Below are positions 1 through 10,411 of a stretch of 64,000 nt of DNA, one piece after another. The DNA comes from Hordeum vulgare subsp. vulgare (taxonomy: Eukaryota; Streptophyta; Magnoliopsida; Poales; Poaceae): contig NC_058524.1 in NCBI RefSeq assembly GCF_904849725.1, positions 24,459,001-24,523,000 on the forward strand. The letters run 5' to 3'. The position numbers and the translations under genes were made by a program. The notes beneath the pieces are model-generated. The model ran no database searches. It saw nothing but the letters and a program-made list of their open reading frames with translations, and was not told the origin of the DNA. Position 1 is the first letter of the stretch, and the number at the start of each line of letters is the position of its first letter.

Positions 1-61
1 CGTAGTTTTCTTGATTTCATTCATAGGCGTAGCGCTGAAAATTCTTTCTAATAACTTACAG

Positions 62-1264
62 GTGCCCCCGAGATGGTGTGCGGATAAGATGGAATGTTGG
101 GAGGCGTTGGTTGATGAGTGGTGCACAGGCAGCTGGCGAGCCGTCCACGAAAATGCGAAGGATCGGCGTAGCCAAATGGTTGGTGTGCCACACCATCAAG
201 GCAGTGTCAACTTACTTCAGTTCGAACGAAACTGGGTATGTGATTTGCTTCATGATTCATGCAATTCATTCTTGATGCTAATATTTTGTTCCTCTCTTTT
301 AGGCGCATCACAATAAGACTGAGATGCCACACTTGTACGACCTTTATGGCATGGCCCATACTGCCTCGTACAAGAAGGCGAAGGCATTCTCTGAGTCTGA
401 CCTGGATGATCCCAGTAACTTCACCAACATATCATCCCACCAGAAGCTCGTGGCATACAGGGACGCGGGGAAGGCTACGAAAGGGGATGACTTTAACCCT
501 AGCCAGGAACCTTTGGATCCAGAGCTGGTGATGATATCTGGTGGCGGGAGGCCCCATGGCTCGATAGCCATTGGAGATGGGATAATACGTTGTCCACTCA
601 CTCTTCCGGAGATCAAGGCGCGCCAGTCGAGCAGATGTCCTGAGATAACGCCTCGTCCACGGCGAGTCGAACTTGCCATCGAGGTTAGTTGTACGGACTA
701 AGAACACTTTCATCCATTTCATTATGTGTGTCACCATAGATCATTACTGTGGTAACGAGGAATGGTTTTTCAGGCTGCTCTTCAGAAAGAGAGAGCGGCA
801 AACCAGGCTGCTCTTGAGAAAGAGAGATTGGCAAGCCAGGCTGCTCTTGAGGCTGCTCTTGATGAGAGGGACCAGACCACGACATGATTGCTTGAGGAGG
901 AGAGGGCCCGGAACGAGGCGGGTCAACGGGCCCTGTACGAGCTTTTTGTGGTATGTTTTTTTTTTCACATTAGCCAAATCATGTGTGTAATGTCTGTTTC
1001 AATACTAACTAATACGACCCACTCTTCAGGGTCTGTGCGAGAACAGCGGTCAAGTTCCTCCGCCGATGCCCGTCTTCTCTTCGATTGGCAAGGTGAGTTT
1101 CATTATAAACTAGTATTAATAATTGAGTGTCATCATGCTAACTGAGACATTGCAAAATATCTTTTCTGCAGAATAACTCCCGAGCGGCATCGCACGACCG
1201 TTCTCCAGGGCAACCGTCTCCAAACGAAGCCGGCGCGAGCAACCGTGGTGTTTCTCCTCCTTGA
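62..1264 (+). pseudogene. Transposase_24 (Ptta/En/Spm)-type protein, 3' exons
   Basis: Five exons with GT-AG introns can be traced: about 62-235, 303-683, 774-950, 1030-1092 and 1172-1264. The first two encode a WRAVHENAKDRR...PHHQGS block and a LYDLYGMAHTASYKKAK block. These resemble the conserved part of plant Ptta/En/Spm accessory proteins (the TNPA-like partner that binds subterminal repeats). The third encodes a charged helix in which an 11-residue unit (QAALQKERAA, QAALEKERLA, then QAALEAALDE) is repeated, probably a coiled coil for dimerisation. An in-frame TGA near 885 interrupts that exon before LLEEERARNEAG. The last exon ends in a Ser/Pro-rich tail. The 5' part is outside the window. 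The family call comes from motif recognition; exon joins are inferred from splice sites and continuing reading frame. Confidence 0.65.
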
Positions 1265-1299
1265 TGACCACTACGGTAAGTTTCTCCTCCAAACTTAGC

Positions 1300-3236
1300 T
1301 TGTTTTCCTCTAAAATATGATAATTAGCCCATTTAGCTCCAAGAAGACATAATTAGGTAATTTAGCTCCAACAAGAGGAGAAGAAATAGGAAAAATGAAA
1401 AGAAAGAAGAAGAAGAAGAAGAGAAGAAGGAGAAGGAGGAGAAGCAGGAGGAGGAGGAGGAGGAGAAGGAGGAGAAGGCCAAGGACCTTCTAGTCCTTCT
1501 CCTCCTCCTCCTCCTCCTCCTTCTCCTCCTTGATTTCTTCTTCTTCTCCTCCTCCTTCTCTTTCTTCTCCTCTTTCATATTATCCTTGCTTTAATTTCCC
1601 CAACAATGACATAATTAGTCCATTTAGCTCCAAAATACCATAATAAGCTCAAAATGGCATAAGAACCTTGGTTAGCTCATTAATATTATATACTTAGCTT
1701 TTTTTCCTCTAAAATAGGATAATTAGCCCATTTAGCTCAAAAAAGACATAATTAGGTAATTTAGCTCCAACAAGAGGAGAAGAGGAGAAGAAATAGGCAA
1801 AATGAAAAGAAAGAAAGAAGAAGAAGAAGAAGAGAAGAAGGAGAAGGAGGAGGAGGAGGAGGAGGAGGAGGCCAAGGACCTTCTATCCTTCTCCTCCTCC
1901 CGCTTCTCCTCCTCCTCCTCCTTCTTGATTTCTTCTTGTTCTCCTCCTCCTCCTCCTTTCTTCTCATCTTTGATATTATCCTTGCTTTAATTAACCCAAC
2001 AATGACATAATTAGCCCATTTAGCTCCAAAATACCATAATAAGCTCAAAATGGCACAAGAACCTTGGTTAGCTCATGAATATTATATACTTAGCTTCCTT
2101 TCCTCTAAAATGACATAATTGGAACATTTAGCTCAAAAAAGACATAATTAGGTAATTTAGCTCCAACAAGAGGAGAAGAGGAGAAGAAATAGGCAAAATG
2201 AAAAGATAGAAGAAGAAGAAGAAGAGAAGAAGAAGAAGAGAAGAAGGAGAAGGAGGAGGAGCAGGAGGAGAAGGCCAAGGACCTTCTATCCTTCTCCTCC
2301 TCCTCCTCCTTCTTCTTGATTTCTTCTTCTTCTCCTGCTCCTCCTCCTCTTTCTTCTCCTCTTTCATATTATCCTTGCTTTAATTAACCCAACAATGACA
2401 TAATTAGCCCATTTAGCTCCAAAATACCATAATAAGCTCAAAATGGCACAAGAACCTTGGTTAGCTCATGAATATTATATACTTAGCTTGTTTTCCTCTA
2501 AAATGACATAATTGGAACATTTAGCTCAAAAAAGACATAATTAGGTAATTTAGCTCCAACAAGAGGAGAAGAAGAGAAGAAATAGGCAAAATGAAAATAT
2601 AGAAGAAGAAGAAGAAGAGAAAAAGAAGAAGGAGGAGGAGGAGGAGGAGGAGGAGGAGAAGGCCAAGGACCTTCTAGTCCTTCTCCTCCTTCTCCTCCTC
2701 CTCCTCCTTCTTCTTGATTTCTTCTTCTTCTCCTCCTCCTCCTCTTTCTTCTCCTCTTTCATATTATCCTTGCTTTAATTAACCCAACAATGACATAATT
2801 AGCCCATTTAGCTCCAAAATACCATAATAAGCTCAAAATGGCATAAGAACCTTGGTTAGCTCATGAATATTATATACTTAGCTTGTTTTCCTCTAAAATG
2901 ACATAATTAGCCCATTTAGCTCAAAAAGAAGGAGAAGGAAGAAGAAGAAGAAGAAGAGAAGAAGAAGAGAAGGAGAAGGAGAAGAAGAAGAAGGAGGAGG
3001 AGAAGAAGAGAAGAAGAAGGAGAAGGAGGAGAAGAAGGAGAAGGAGCCCTCCTTTTTCTCCTTCTTCTCCTCTCCTTCTTATCCTCCTTCTTCTCCTTCT
3101 TCTTCTCTTCTTTTTTCTTCTTCTCCTCCTCCTTCTCCTTCTCCTTCCCCTTCCCCTCCTCCTCCTCCTCCTCCTCCTCTTTCTTGTTTTTCTTCTCCTT
3201 GTTCTCTTCTTGCTTCTTCTCTTTCTTCTTCAATTT
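1300..3236. repeat. Roughly 400-bp tandem array with purine/pyrimidine hairpins
   Basis: The phrase GGTAATTTAGCTCCAACAAG recurs at 1356, 1755, 2151 and 2544, giving periods of 399, 396 and 393 bp; a fifth, divergent unit runs from about 2880 to 3236. Each unit has an AT-rich spacer, then a long GAG/GAA run, a short centre (GCCAAGGACCTTCTA...) and a matching CTC/TTC run. Every unit is therefore a long imperfect inverted repeat. The long Arg/Glu/Lys/Ser/Pro reading frames here are artefacts of the repeats, not genes. Confidence 0.9.
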
Positions 3237-3619
3237 AGCTTATTTGTCATATATATGTTGTTTTTCTTCTTCTTCTGACTTTCTTATTCCCATTTTGCAG
3301 ATTGGATGTACTACATGCATGGAAGCTGGCGTTGGAGTGCTTTAGTTTCCGTCTTTATATGAGTTGATGAACAATGTGGAACTATATGTATATGTATATA
3401 TGGATGAACAATATATGTGCAACTATATGTATGTATATATGGATGAAACTTTGTATGTGTTGGTTCTTTTGATATATGGGATGTACGTTGATGAACAAAT
3501 GGCATTGATGAGCTTTATATGTATATCATATATGTGTTGTGACCTATTTATGATATATGTGCTATGAATTATATGTATATGTGATGTGAAATAGAAAAAA
3601 TAAATAAAAATGTGACAAT
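3237..3619. other. AT-rich spacer of CACTA-A with short direct repeats
   Basis: No gene is seen. Between 3362 and 3450 a unit reading TATATGGATGAAC occurs in several imperfect copies separated by TATATGTAT tracts. The stretch links the tandem array to the subterminal zone. Confidence 0.6.
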
Positions 3620-4273
3620 ATAGGCTCTTTTCCGTCTGCCAGCTGATGGCAAAGGCCTTTGCCGTCAGCTGAGCAACGGCAAAGGTGCCACGTGGCGCCC
3701 AGCTGTGCAACCTGGGCAGTAGCAGCTGGCCATATAGTCTCTTTGCTGTCTGCTTCCTAGGGGGCAGACGGCAAAGAAGAGGGCACAGAGGAGGGGGGAG
3801 GAGGAGGCAGACGACAAAGAGTGGAGAGAGGGGGGAGGGGAGGACCCGGCAGACGGCAAAGATGGACGGGGAGGCAGACATCAAAGATGGAGGGGGAGGG
3901 GAGGGGAGGAGAAGGCAGACGACAAATATGGGCGGGGAGGCAGACGGCAACGATGGAGGGGGAGGCAGACGGCAAAGCCTCCGTTAACCCGTAACGGAGG
4001 CAAAGCCTGTCGGCTGCCGTCTCAAGCGCTTTGCCGACTGCTCCTAAGGAAAGCTGACGGCAAAGAGCTTTGCCGTCCGCTTTGGGGGGGGGGGGGCAGA
4101 CGGCAAAGAAGGTCCTATGTTTTCCCGCTACTTTGTTTTGCTAACCTTGGATCACTAGAAGTTCTTTTGCCGGCCGTGACAATCTTTGCCGTCTGTGGTA
4201 TTGTCATTGCCGTCCGGGATATTGTCTTTGCCGTCTGTGATGGCAGACGGCAAAGAAGGTGATTCCTGTAGTG
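3620..4273. repeat. Subterminal repeat zone and 3' end of CACTA-A
   Basis: The motif GGCAGACGGCAAAG and its complement CTTTGCCGTCTGCC recur at least ten times in direct and inverted orientation; the terminal copy is 4242-4273. In En/Spm elements such subterminal motifs bind the TNPA protein. A near-terminal copy at 4096-4114 is identical over 19 bases to the true terminus and is followed by DNA copied from the flank (see 4117-4163). Confidence 0.85.
4117..4163. repeat. 47-bp inverted copy of flanking CACTA-B sequence
   Basis: These 47 bases are the exact reverse complement of 4515-4561, which lies in the coding part of the neighbouring CACTA-B. Identity is 47 of 47 by direct base-by-base comparison. 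The copy sits inside the subterminal zone of CACTA-A, flanked on both sides by CACTA-A motifs, so it is foreign to that element. Confidence 0.9.
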
Positions 4274-5930
4274 CATCTCTCAAGCCTCTGGAAAAGTTAC
4301 CATATGAGAGGACCAAGGAGGAAAACGAGGACATATGTCGTGCCGAATTGAGGGCCCATTTTGCAAACAAAACTCCACCTCCAAAGGAAAAGCTAGATCC
4401 GGTGAAAGTGGAGCGCACTATCAATCAACTACATCGACCACCAGCGCCTCTGTCGGATTCCAACTATGACCACATTCTTGAAAAGAGATATGCACAAGCG
4501 GTGAGGTCGGGAACAACTTCTAGTGATCCAAGGTTAGCAAAACAAAGTAGCGGGAAAACATTTCCCGAGCTCGATATCGTCGTCGCTAATCATCCGGAGA
4601 TGGTGCCCGGTCCCAATCCTGATGATTACTTGGGGGATGATGTAACAAAAGAACAATATAAATACTGGGAAGCCTCTCGTCAAACCTGGTCACCAGCTCT
4701 AACAACGATGATGCACAGATTGCATAAGTGGTACATGAAAACTTGCAGGGAGTCTGAAAAAAACGCTATGTATGTGGCAGTGAAACCAGAGCACGAATTC
4801 ATTAGACTTCCCCTGATTACTATTCAATTTGAGGAGTTATTTCAGTTATACAATCAACTGGCCCTAGACAAACAACTCATGGCTTTCTACTGTTTGTAAG
4901 TGTTACTTGTATAGTTAAGTCTCTAGCTCAGCTCGTTCATTGCATGTATATATAATTATCCTCACTATATATATTATGCAGATTGAAGATCGTTGAATTA
5001 AAAAAAGAAGGAATCGTCGACGTTGGATTCATTAGCCCAGATGTCGTAAATGAATTGACGATATGAAGCTCAATCAAAGAGACCGAGGAGAACTTGCTAA
5101 ACTCGTTCCTTATACATAAAAAAGGGGAAATAATCTTTCCTTACAACTTCAAGTGAGTGTTGCTGTCTTCTGTGTAAACTCGGTTTCGCTTACTCGAGGT
5201 TTGTTAAGTAATGTAATTGATGAGTTATATATGCTTGCGGAGAGACCACTTTATTCTGCTATCCATTGACGTTGGCACGACATTAGTAAATGTCTTAGAC
5301 TCGAGACATAAAGCCGAAGAGGATTATGAGGACATTACTGCAATGCTCAAGAAGTAAGTTCTGACAATATACCAAGACCATATCGGCATGCAACTTTCGT
5401 TAATTTCCCGATATCAAGTAATCATTTTCTTTGCGTGGCAGGGTTTGGACGAAGTTCGCCAATAAGGTTACCGGTCTAAACAAAGAGTTGTGATTTACGC
5501 ACCCCAAAGTAAGTAGTACTAGCTAGTTCCGCGCATCTCTAATTGATTCAAATTTTCATCAATATATCATTACCATGCTTGCTTATCAGTTTGATTGTAC
5601 TGTATTCTCGTAAAGTGTATGTACCAGAAAGAATGCACTGTTTTATGTGCATACTACGTATGCGAGTTCATTCGCCACTCGACCTCTGAGCGGGTCTTCT
5701 CTGAGAAACAATTTCAATACGTAAATAATATTCACAATTGTGTTGAGTTTTATTCATATATATGCATGTATTGACCCCCTTCTTTAAATTAGATCTCGCT
5801 GATGCGGGATGAACTCCTACCATATGATCTCGTACGAGCAATTCAAGAGGAATTGGCGGGATTCTTTCTTGAACACGTCATACCTAAAGACGGAGAATGC
5901 CATGTGGATTTTTCATTGGATCTTAATTAG
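4274..5930 (+). pseudogene. CACTA-encoded ULP1-like cysteine protease, decayed
   Basis: Exons can be read at 4274-4895, 4982-5152, about 5241-5353, 5442-5508, about 5590-5700s and about 5793-5930. The N-terminal part (KPLEKLPYERTKEENED, then a PPPKEKLDPVKVERT segment) is the usual leader of the second CACTA protein in grasses. The later exons match a C48/ULP1 fold: HFILLSIDVG with the His region, VNVLDSR, then LCAYYVCEFIR carrying the presumed catalytic Cys. Decay is visible as a TGA after VVNELTI (about 5064), a TGA after LNKEL (about 5491) and a GG in place of AG at the acceptor near 5240. The stop is TAG at 5928-5930. CACTA-A truncates the 5' end. The role of such proteases in CACTA elements is not settled. 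Confidence 0.7.
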
Positions 5931-6269
5931 ATGATGTTTTGGATTAATTGTAAAAGATGTTATATCGTATATGTGTAATAGTGTCAGATAGATATACGAA
6001 AACTTGTTGTTCGACCAAGAACGGAGAAAGAGAGGACACTTCTCTCTGACGCGTGGATGCCATTTGGTCCTGGTTGGTGTGACCAACCGGGACTAAAGTT
6101 CCTCCTGCCTGGGCTCCCCGCAGCGGCCACGTGGAGCTCCTTTAGGCCCAGTTCATAAGACAACCGGGACTAAAGGTTTGGGCCTTTAGTCCTGACCCTT
6201 TAGTCCCGGTTCCAAAACGGGGCTAATGGGCCTCTAGAACCGGAACAAATGAGGCTTTTTCTACTAGTG
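4274..6269 (+). mobile_element. CACTA-B: 3' part, CACTAGTAGAAAA-type end
   Basis: The right terminus at 6251-6269 reads CTTTTTCTACTAGTG, the complement of CACTAGTAGAAAAAG. It is preceded from about 6050 by inverted and direct copies of CCGGGACTAAAG / CTTTAGTCCCGG. The element body holds a broken ULP1-like gene. The left part is missing or outside the window, because CACTA-A occupies everything to the left. The bases after the end are TAA. Confidence 0.85.
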
Positions 6270-7010
6270 TAAGCTTGCATCTGAATTGGGACAATGCTGT
6301 AGTTATGCCTCATGGATCGATTGGGTTGATGCTGAAGCTGATATACTTCCTTGAGTTGCTCCAATCGGGAATGTCGATATACTTCCGTCAATCGGCCAAG
6401 AGGTGCGAGCCATATTTTTTACTGGATGATCTCTTCATCCTTTCTTCCTATGGATTTTGTAGGTTGCCAGACGTTCTCTCGCTGTGGATTGGAAACAATA
6501 CTGTAACTCTTAGTCAAGGCGTGCGATTTTGAATGAAGGCTGTAAAATGTCTTCATTGTACAATACACATCAATTTTATTGCTGGTGCTTGTCTGGTTGT
6601 AAAATCTGCTCAATATGTATATTGTCCTTTCGTGACGTCCGTCCCTTTTTAGATATAACACTGAACCTTTTGGATATGTCTTTGTATATAAAAAATGTGT
6701 TTTGTCTCCCGATTGAAATGGACCTAAATATGAATACAAACCAGTAATTGTTTCGCGTTTTTATCACCATGTACATCAATAAATTTCTTGCCGCTGCTGA
6801 TCGACGCGCCTCCTGTGCACACTGCCCTGAACTCCCTTTTACCATGAACGAACGTCCATTGAGTCATCCGTACATTGGAATACACATGATTGGATATGAT
6901 AAAAGGTAGAAGCATCAGAGAATGTACACTCTTCGGCTATGATAAAGGGTAATGCAAGTTCGATCTCATTACCTTATTGTTGATCCTGTTGTTAACTAAC
7001 TTGTGAATTT
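6270..7010. other. Host DNA, no recognisable gene
   Basis: The stretch follows CACTA-B directly. Reading frames of 60-106 codons occur on both strands but none has a recognisable motif. The base composition is ordinary and it could be the remains of a 3' untranslated region; nothing in it shows that. Confidence 0.4.
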
Positions 7011-7364
7011 ATGTGAAGTACGTCACTATCATTTAGTTTTTTAGCCTGTTTTGTAGAAGTAAAGTCAGAAATGGATCGTAGAATATGTATAACATATCTG
7101 AGCTACCTTTTTACAGCGGTCTACTGGGTAGAAAGTGTCAGGGCTGAGAGCGTGTGGCAGAAGAGGAGCTCTAATCTCTAACTATTTCTTCTCATATGCT
7201 CCCTCCATTCCCAAATATAAGTCTTTTTAGAGGTTTCACTAAAAAACTACATACAGATGTATATATATAGACATATTTTAAAGTATAGATTCATTTATTT
7301 TGCTTCGTATGTAGTCCCTTAGTGAAATGTCTAAAAAGACTTATATTTAGGAAGGGAGGGAGTA
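7011..7364 (+). repeat. Duplicated block A, copy 1
   Basis: From CGTCACTATCATTTA to the Stowaway MITE this block aligns with 52470-52766 with few differences, including the phrases TAGCCTGTTTTG, AAGTAAAGT and GAGGAGCTCTAATCTC. It is in the same orientation as copy 2 but lies upstream of defensin-like copy 1, whereas copy 2 lies downstream of defensin-like copy 2. Confidence 0.8.
7199..7362. mobile_element. Stowaway-type (Tc1/Mariner) MITE
   Basis: 164 bp bounded by CTCCCTCCATTCCCAAATAT and its inverted counterpart ATATTTAGGAAGGGAGGGAG, the classic Triticeae Stowaway termini. A TA follows on the right. The left flank is TG here but TA in the duplicate at 52653-52654, so the TA duplication has mutated in this copy. 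Confidence 0.85.
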
Positions 7365-7632
7365 TAAGAGGAGGATAAGCGCTGATATTTTTTTCTTGAA
7401 CCGTTTTTACTGGGTAAGGGCTGGTAACATTTTTTCTCCCGTTGCAACACACGGGCTTTTTGCTAGTTCCTTTTAAGGGAAGCGATACGGTACAATTGGT
7501 CTCTCGGCAAAAGGGTCTACAACCATTCATGTGTCTTCATTGCCCATTTATCAATAACACATTTGACGAAAACCATTTATCTCAACTCAACAATAGATAG
7601 ATGAGTACATGACATTTTTATCTCAATTCAAA

Positions 7633-7912
7633 AAACCAATCTGTGATTGGATGGTTAGAAAGTCTATGGTATCCCAGCCCACCAGAATTCAAATCCTGGT
7701 GTTCACATTTATTTATGAATTTATTTCAACATTTCGTGTATGCGCATTCAGTGGGAGGAGACATTCCCTTCGACGATATGACGCCTATGACGACTTCACA
7801 AATTTCAACATGATATGACGACTCAGTCTTAGACCTACTTCACAAATTTGTAGGGATGAGTGTTTGCACGTGTATATGAGCGCTTGCATCTGTATTGTGT
7901 TTAATTTTTTTA
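7633..7912 (+). mobile_element. Au-type tRNA-derived SINE
   Basis: The sequence contains the hallmark Au SINE phrases CCCACCAGAATTCAAATCCTG (pol III B-box region), GCGCATTCAGTGGGAGGAG and TGTATATGAGCGCTTG, ending in a T-rich tail. It is flanked by a perfect 13-bp target duplication, ATCTCAATTCAAA, at 7620-7632 and 7913-7925. The pol III promoter boxes would lie in the first 70 bases. A SINE depends on a LINE for movement. Confidence 0.85.
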
Positions 7913-7925
7913 ATCTCAATTCAAA

Positions 7926-8147
7926 TTAACTGTTGGAGACGACTTTAAAATAGTTGTGAGTCCTAATTACGGTAGTAGATGAGTCTCTCAACTCTTTTCA
8001 TGCTACTGAGCCTAACACATATGTTGAAGCTTCACTGATAAGGTCCACATGTACACATAAACGATAGTCTATGGATATATCCATTTATATAAGGCTATAC
8101 CTATACCCTATCTAGGATTTAACGGATAGGGTACGTGTACTACTCAT
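7926..8147. other. Host DNA, nothing recognised
   Basis: Between the SINE and the TRIM element no reading frame, repeat or motif stands out. The last five bases before the TRIM element are its target duplication. Confidence 0.4.
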
Positions 8148-8408
8148 TATAGAAGTGCATGTTCTAGCCAATGCAACCAAAAGACCGATCCGATAGAAGA
8201 AACTAAGCAATACTTTTATACATCAACATTCTCTCTCATGTGTGGCTCCCTTGGGCCTAAAAGTGGATCAAAAATAGGCTTCAATTCAATTGTCCAAGCC
8301 GGGTCTTGAACTCAAGTCCTCTTGGCTCTGATACCAGGTAGAAGTGCATATTCTAGCATATGCAACAAAAAAATCTAATAAAAAAGACTAGACAATATAT
8401 TTATAACA
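8148..8408 (-). mobile_element. TRIM (miniature LTR retrotransposon), minus strand
   Basis: Two terminal repeats of 70-80 bp (8148-8228 and 8338-8408) share AGAAGTGCAT[A/G]TTCTAGC and the TGTT start on the minus strand. Next to the right-hand repeat, 8321-8336 is the complement of TGGTATCAGAGCCAAG, a primer-binding site for initiator methionine tRNA. A purine-rich stretch borders the other repeat. The element is flanked by CTCAT at 8143-8147 and 8409-8413. It encodes nothing, which is typical of TRIMs. Confidence 0.8.
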
Positions 8409-8504
8409 CTCATGGATATAGAATTGTGTCCTTACACCGCCCATGCAGGTACGGTATCCGCGGATAACCATACCTTCGGTAAAACTGCCATCCTTGACAA
8501 AGGC

Positions 8505-8611
8505 ACCATTCCACACTCATCACAGACACTTCGAATATAAGGTGATACCATTCGGTCTCACGGCTGCAACAGTAACATTTCAACCATCCCTGAATGTGGT
8601 GTTTTCACCAT
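8505..8611 (+). pseudogene. Fragment of Ty3/Gypsy reverse transcriptase
   Basis: In one frame the bases encode HFEYKVIPFGLTAATVTFQ followed by a short PSLNVVF tail. This matches the conserved palm motif of Gypsy reverse transcriptases, where the consensus has HFEYKVMPFGLTNAPATFQ. Only about 35 codons are recognisable. The upstream 8414-8504 may be part of the same relic but is too decayed to tell. The fragment stops at the MITE starting at 8612. Confidence 0.65.
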
Positions 8612-9057
8612 AGTTTTAAAAACTGGACCGGATCGCCGATCGGACAGGAAAAAATCAAAATCAATGGGCTCGCCGATTTTATGAGCTAATAAGACCGATC
8701 TACAAACGAAGCAAACAAGACCAGTCAAACCGGACATTTTTTTTGCTTAAACCAACATAAAAACGAAAATTGGTTGACCCAGTAGCATGCGCTGGGAAAA
8801 ACAAAAGAAGAATACGACTGCTGGGGATAGATCCTTGGACGCCATGAAACAAGGCAATGTCATCATTTAGGCCTAACAACCAACTGGACCCATCAAGTTA
8901 GCTATCAAAGGATAGAAACTTATCATCTTTGACATATTTTTACATAGTTTTATGACTTGAAAAATCAGTAAATGAACAGACTAGCGGTCCGACCGATAAA
9001 AACCAGAACCGACGGATTCACCGGTTCGATTACTGAACCGGTTTTTTAAACTTTGAT
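8612..9057. mobile_element. Candidate MITE with 9-bp target duplication
   Basis: The ends AGTTTTAAAAACTGGACCGG and (complement of the right end) AAGTTTAAAAAACCGGTTC form an imperfect inverted repeat of about 15 bp. The flanks TTTCACCAT (8603-8611) and CTTCACCCT (9058-9066) match at 7 of 9 bases, which would suit a Mutator-like element. No coding capacity is seen. Confidence 0.45.
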
Positions 9058-9173
9058 CTTCACCCTTGCTGCATCCTTGGGTACTAGTATCATTATAAAA
9101 TATTTCCCCGCAATACAATAATCATTATAAAATATGCTTTTATACCATATATAATTTACTAATGTAGACATTG

Positions 9174-10127
9174 GAGCATCTACAACCAGATTTGATAAAT
9201 CCAGACCCTCAAACACACGTGGACAATGATCGGTCACGCATGAAATAATGCATTCTATATTCGCATATCTCATATCCAGCACCAATATCCACACTACGCA
9301 TGCAACGGGATAAACTACTCTACATGATCAAACAATGGACAAAGAAATTCACATGAAATGGACAATGAAATGCAAATAAACCCACTACAGCATCCAAAAA
9401 ATCATCACATTTCATCACCGAACAAGTTCTTAACTTAAACAACTAGAAAATGATAATATAAACACAGATGGAGTAGGGTCATCACTTCCTCGCCGTGCGT
9501 CTGCCCTTTCAGTCGTCGGGACAACTGTAGGCGTCCATGGCTGGCCGTGGATATTGGTCGTTCGAGGTGGAGCTGTGGTCGTCGCCGTCGTTGGACGAGG
9601 AGTCGAAGAGGACGGTCATCCCCTTCATCCGGCAGATGACCCTGTTCTGGTGTTGCTTCAACTTGGCGATTCGAGCGAGAGTGGGAGCGAAGAAGGTTCA
9701 TATTCAGTGCTGCCCCTGTTGTTCACCTTCGACCGCTCCGATGCAATATAGAGGGCCAACTCCTCCTCGACGTGAGTTTGGAGCCGGAGTGGCTGTCGGG
9801 GCTTGACATGTCGTCGGATTCGATCAAAACCAAAGAGGGGAGAGGAGGGGACGGAGTGAGAGAGGACAGTGAGTGATCTAGGGGTTTGGAGAGGGGATAG
9901 ATTTGGTTTTTCTGTGGGACAACGGTGGGGTCGGTGATGGGCCGGGTTGACTGGCGGACACGCCCAAGCCGTCCCATATCCGCCTTACATTTAGGCTGGA
10001 TATGAGGGTGCGGGACAACCGATACGTTTGAGGCCAGTTTGAGAAGATTGGGTGGGTCAATTTTTTGAAACCGGCCAGCCCGTCCGGACGTTTGAGACAG
10101 GTTTGAGACGCCTGGCTATAGATGCTC
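9174..10127. mobile_element. PIF/Harbinger-like element with gene-like filling
   Basis: The ends GAGCATCTACAACCAG and (complement of the right) GAGCATCTATAGCCAG form terminal inverted repeats, flanked by TTG on the left and TTA on the right, close to the TWA duplication of PIF/Harbinger elements. The inside is GC-rich between 9480 and 9990. On the minus strand it reads in short broken frames, including a MSSPDSHSGSK leader and a Ser/Asp-rich segment. These look like a decayed or captured gene, but I cannot assign a function. No transposase is recognisable. Confidence 0.55.
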
Positions 10128-10251
10128 TTATCATGAATTCTCATGGATCCACAAAACATAAAAACGTTTGACGAAAGACAAACGTAAGACTTCAAATAAT
10201 TTGGAACGGTGCAAGTATCATGTGTCAATGACGCAAATACGTGCGATCATA
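10128..10251. other. Short host spacer
   Basis: Host DNA between the Harbinger-like element and the duplicated defensin block; nothing recognisable. Confidence 0.4.
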
Positions 10252-10411
10252 ACACCCGGAAAGACGGAGTAGGAGTAGTAGTACTCATTGGTCGACCCTA
10301 CGCTCGGCCAAAATTCACCACATGGTATTGTTACTTTGTTACTGACATCGTCGTCAACATATCATTATTCAGGAAAAAAGAAGCATGCAGCAGCGTCAGC
10401 CTGTTCCCCGT

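Larger units (their letters stand above)
1..4273 (+). mobile_element. CACTA-A: 3' part of a Caspar-like CACTA transposon
   Basis: The element ends at 4273 with a terminus that reads, on the opposite strand, CACTACAGGAATCACC followed by TTCTTTGCCGTCTGCC. This is a characteristic Triticeae CACTA end. Inside are, in order, the 3' exons of a TNPA/Transposase_24-type gene, a roughly 400-bp tandem array, an AT-rich spacer and a subterminal zone full of the motif GCAGACGGCAAAG in both orientations. The left end lies outside the window, so the 3-bp target duplication cannot be confirmed; the three bases after the end are CAT. It sits next to, and probably inside, CACTA-B. Confidence 0.85.

Noticed and set aside
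1333..3233. Several long Arg/Glu/Lys/Ser/Pro-rich reading frames on both strands
   Set aside because: They come from GAG/CTC microsatellite runs in the tandem array; low-complexity frames open in all phases.
3685..3987. Gly/Arg-rich reading frame with repeated RRQT
   Set aside because: It is a translation of the GGCAGACGGCAAAG subterminal motif, a noncoding binding-site repeat.
8281..8340. tRNA gene suggested by CTTGGCTCTGATACCA
   Set aside because: It is the complement of a retroelement primer-binding site next to a short LTR; no cloverleaf can be formed.
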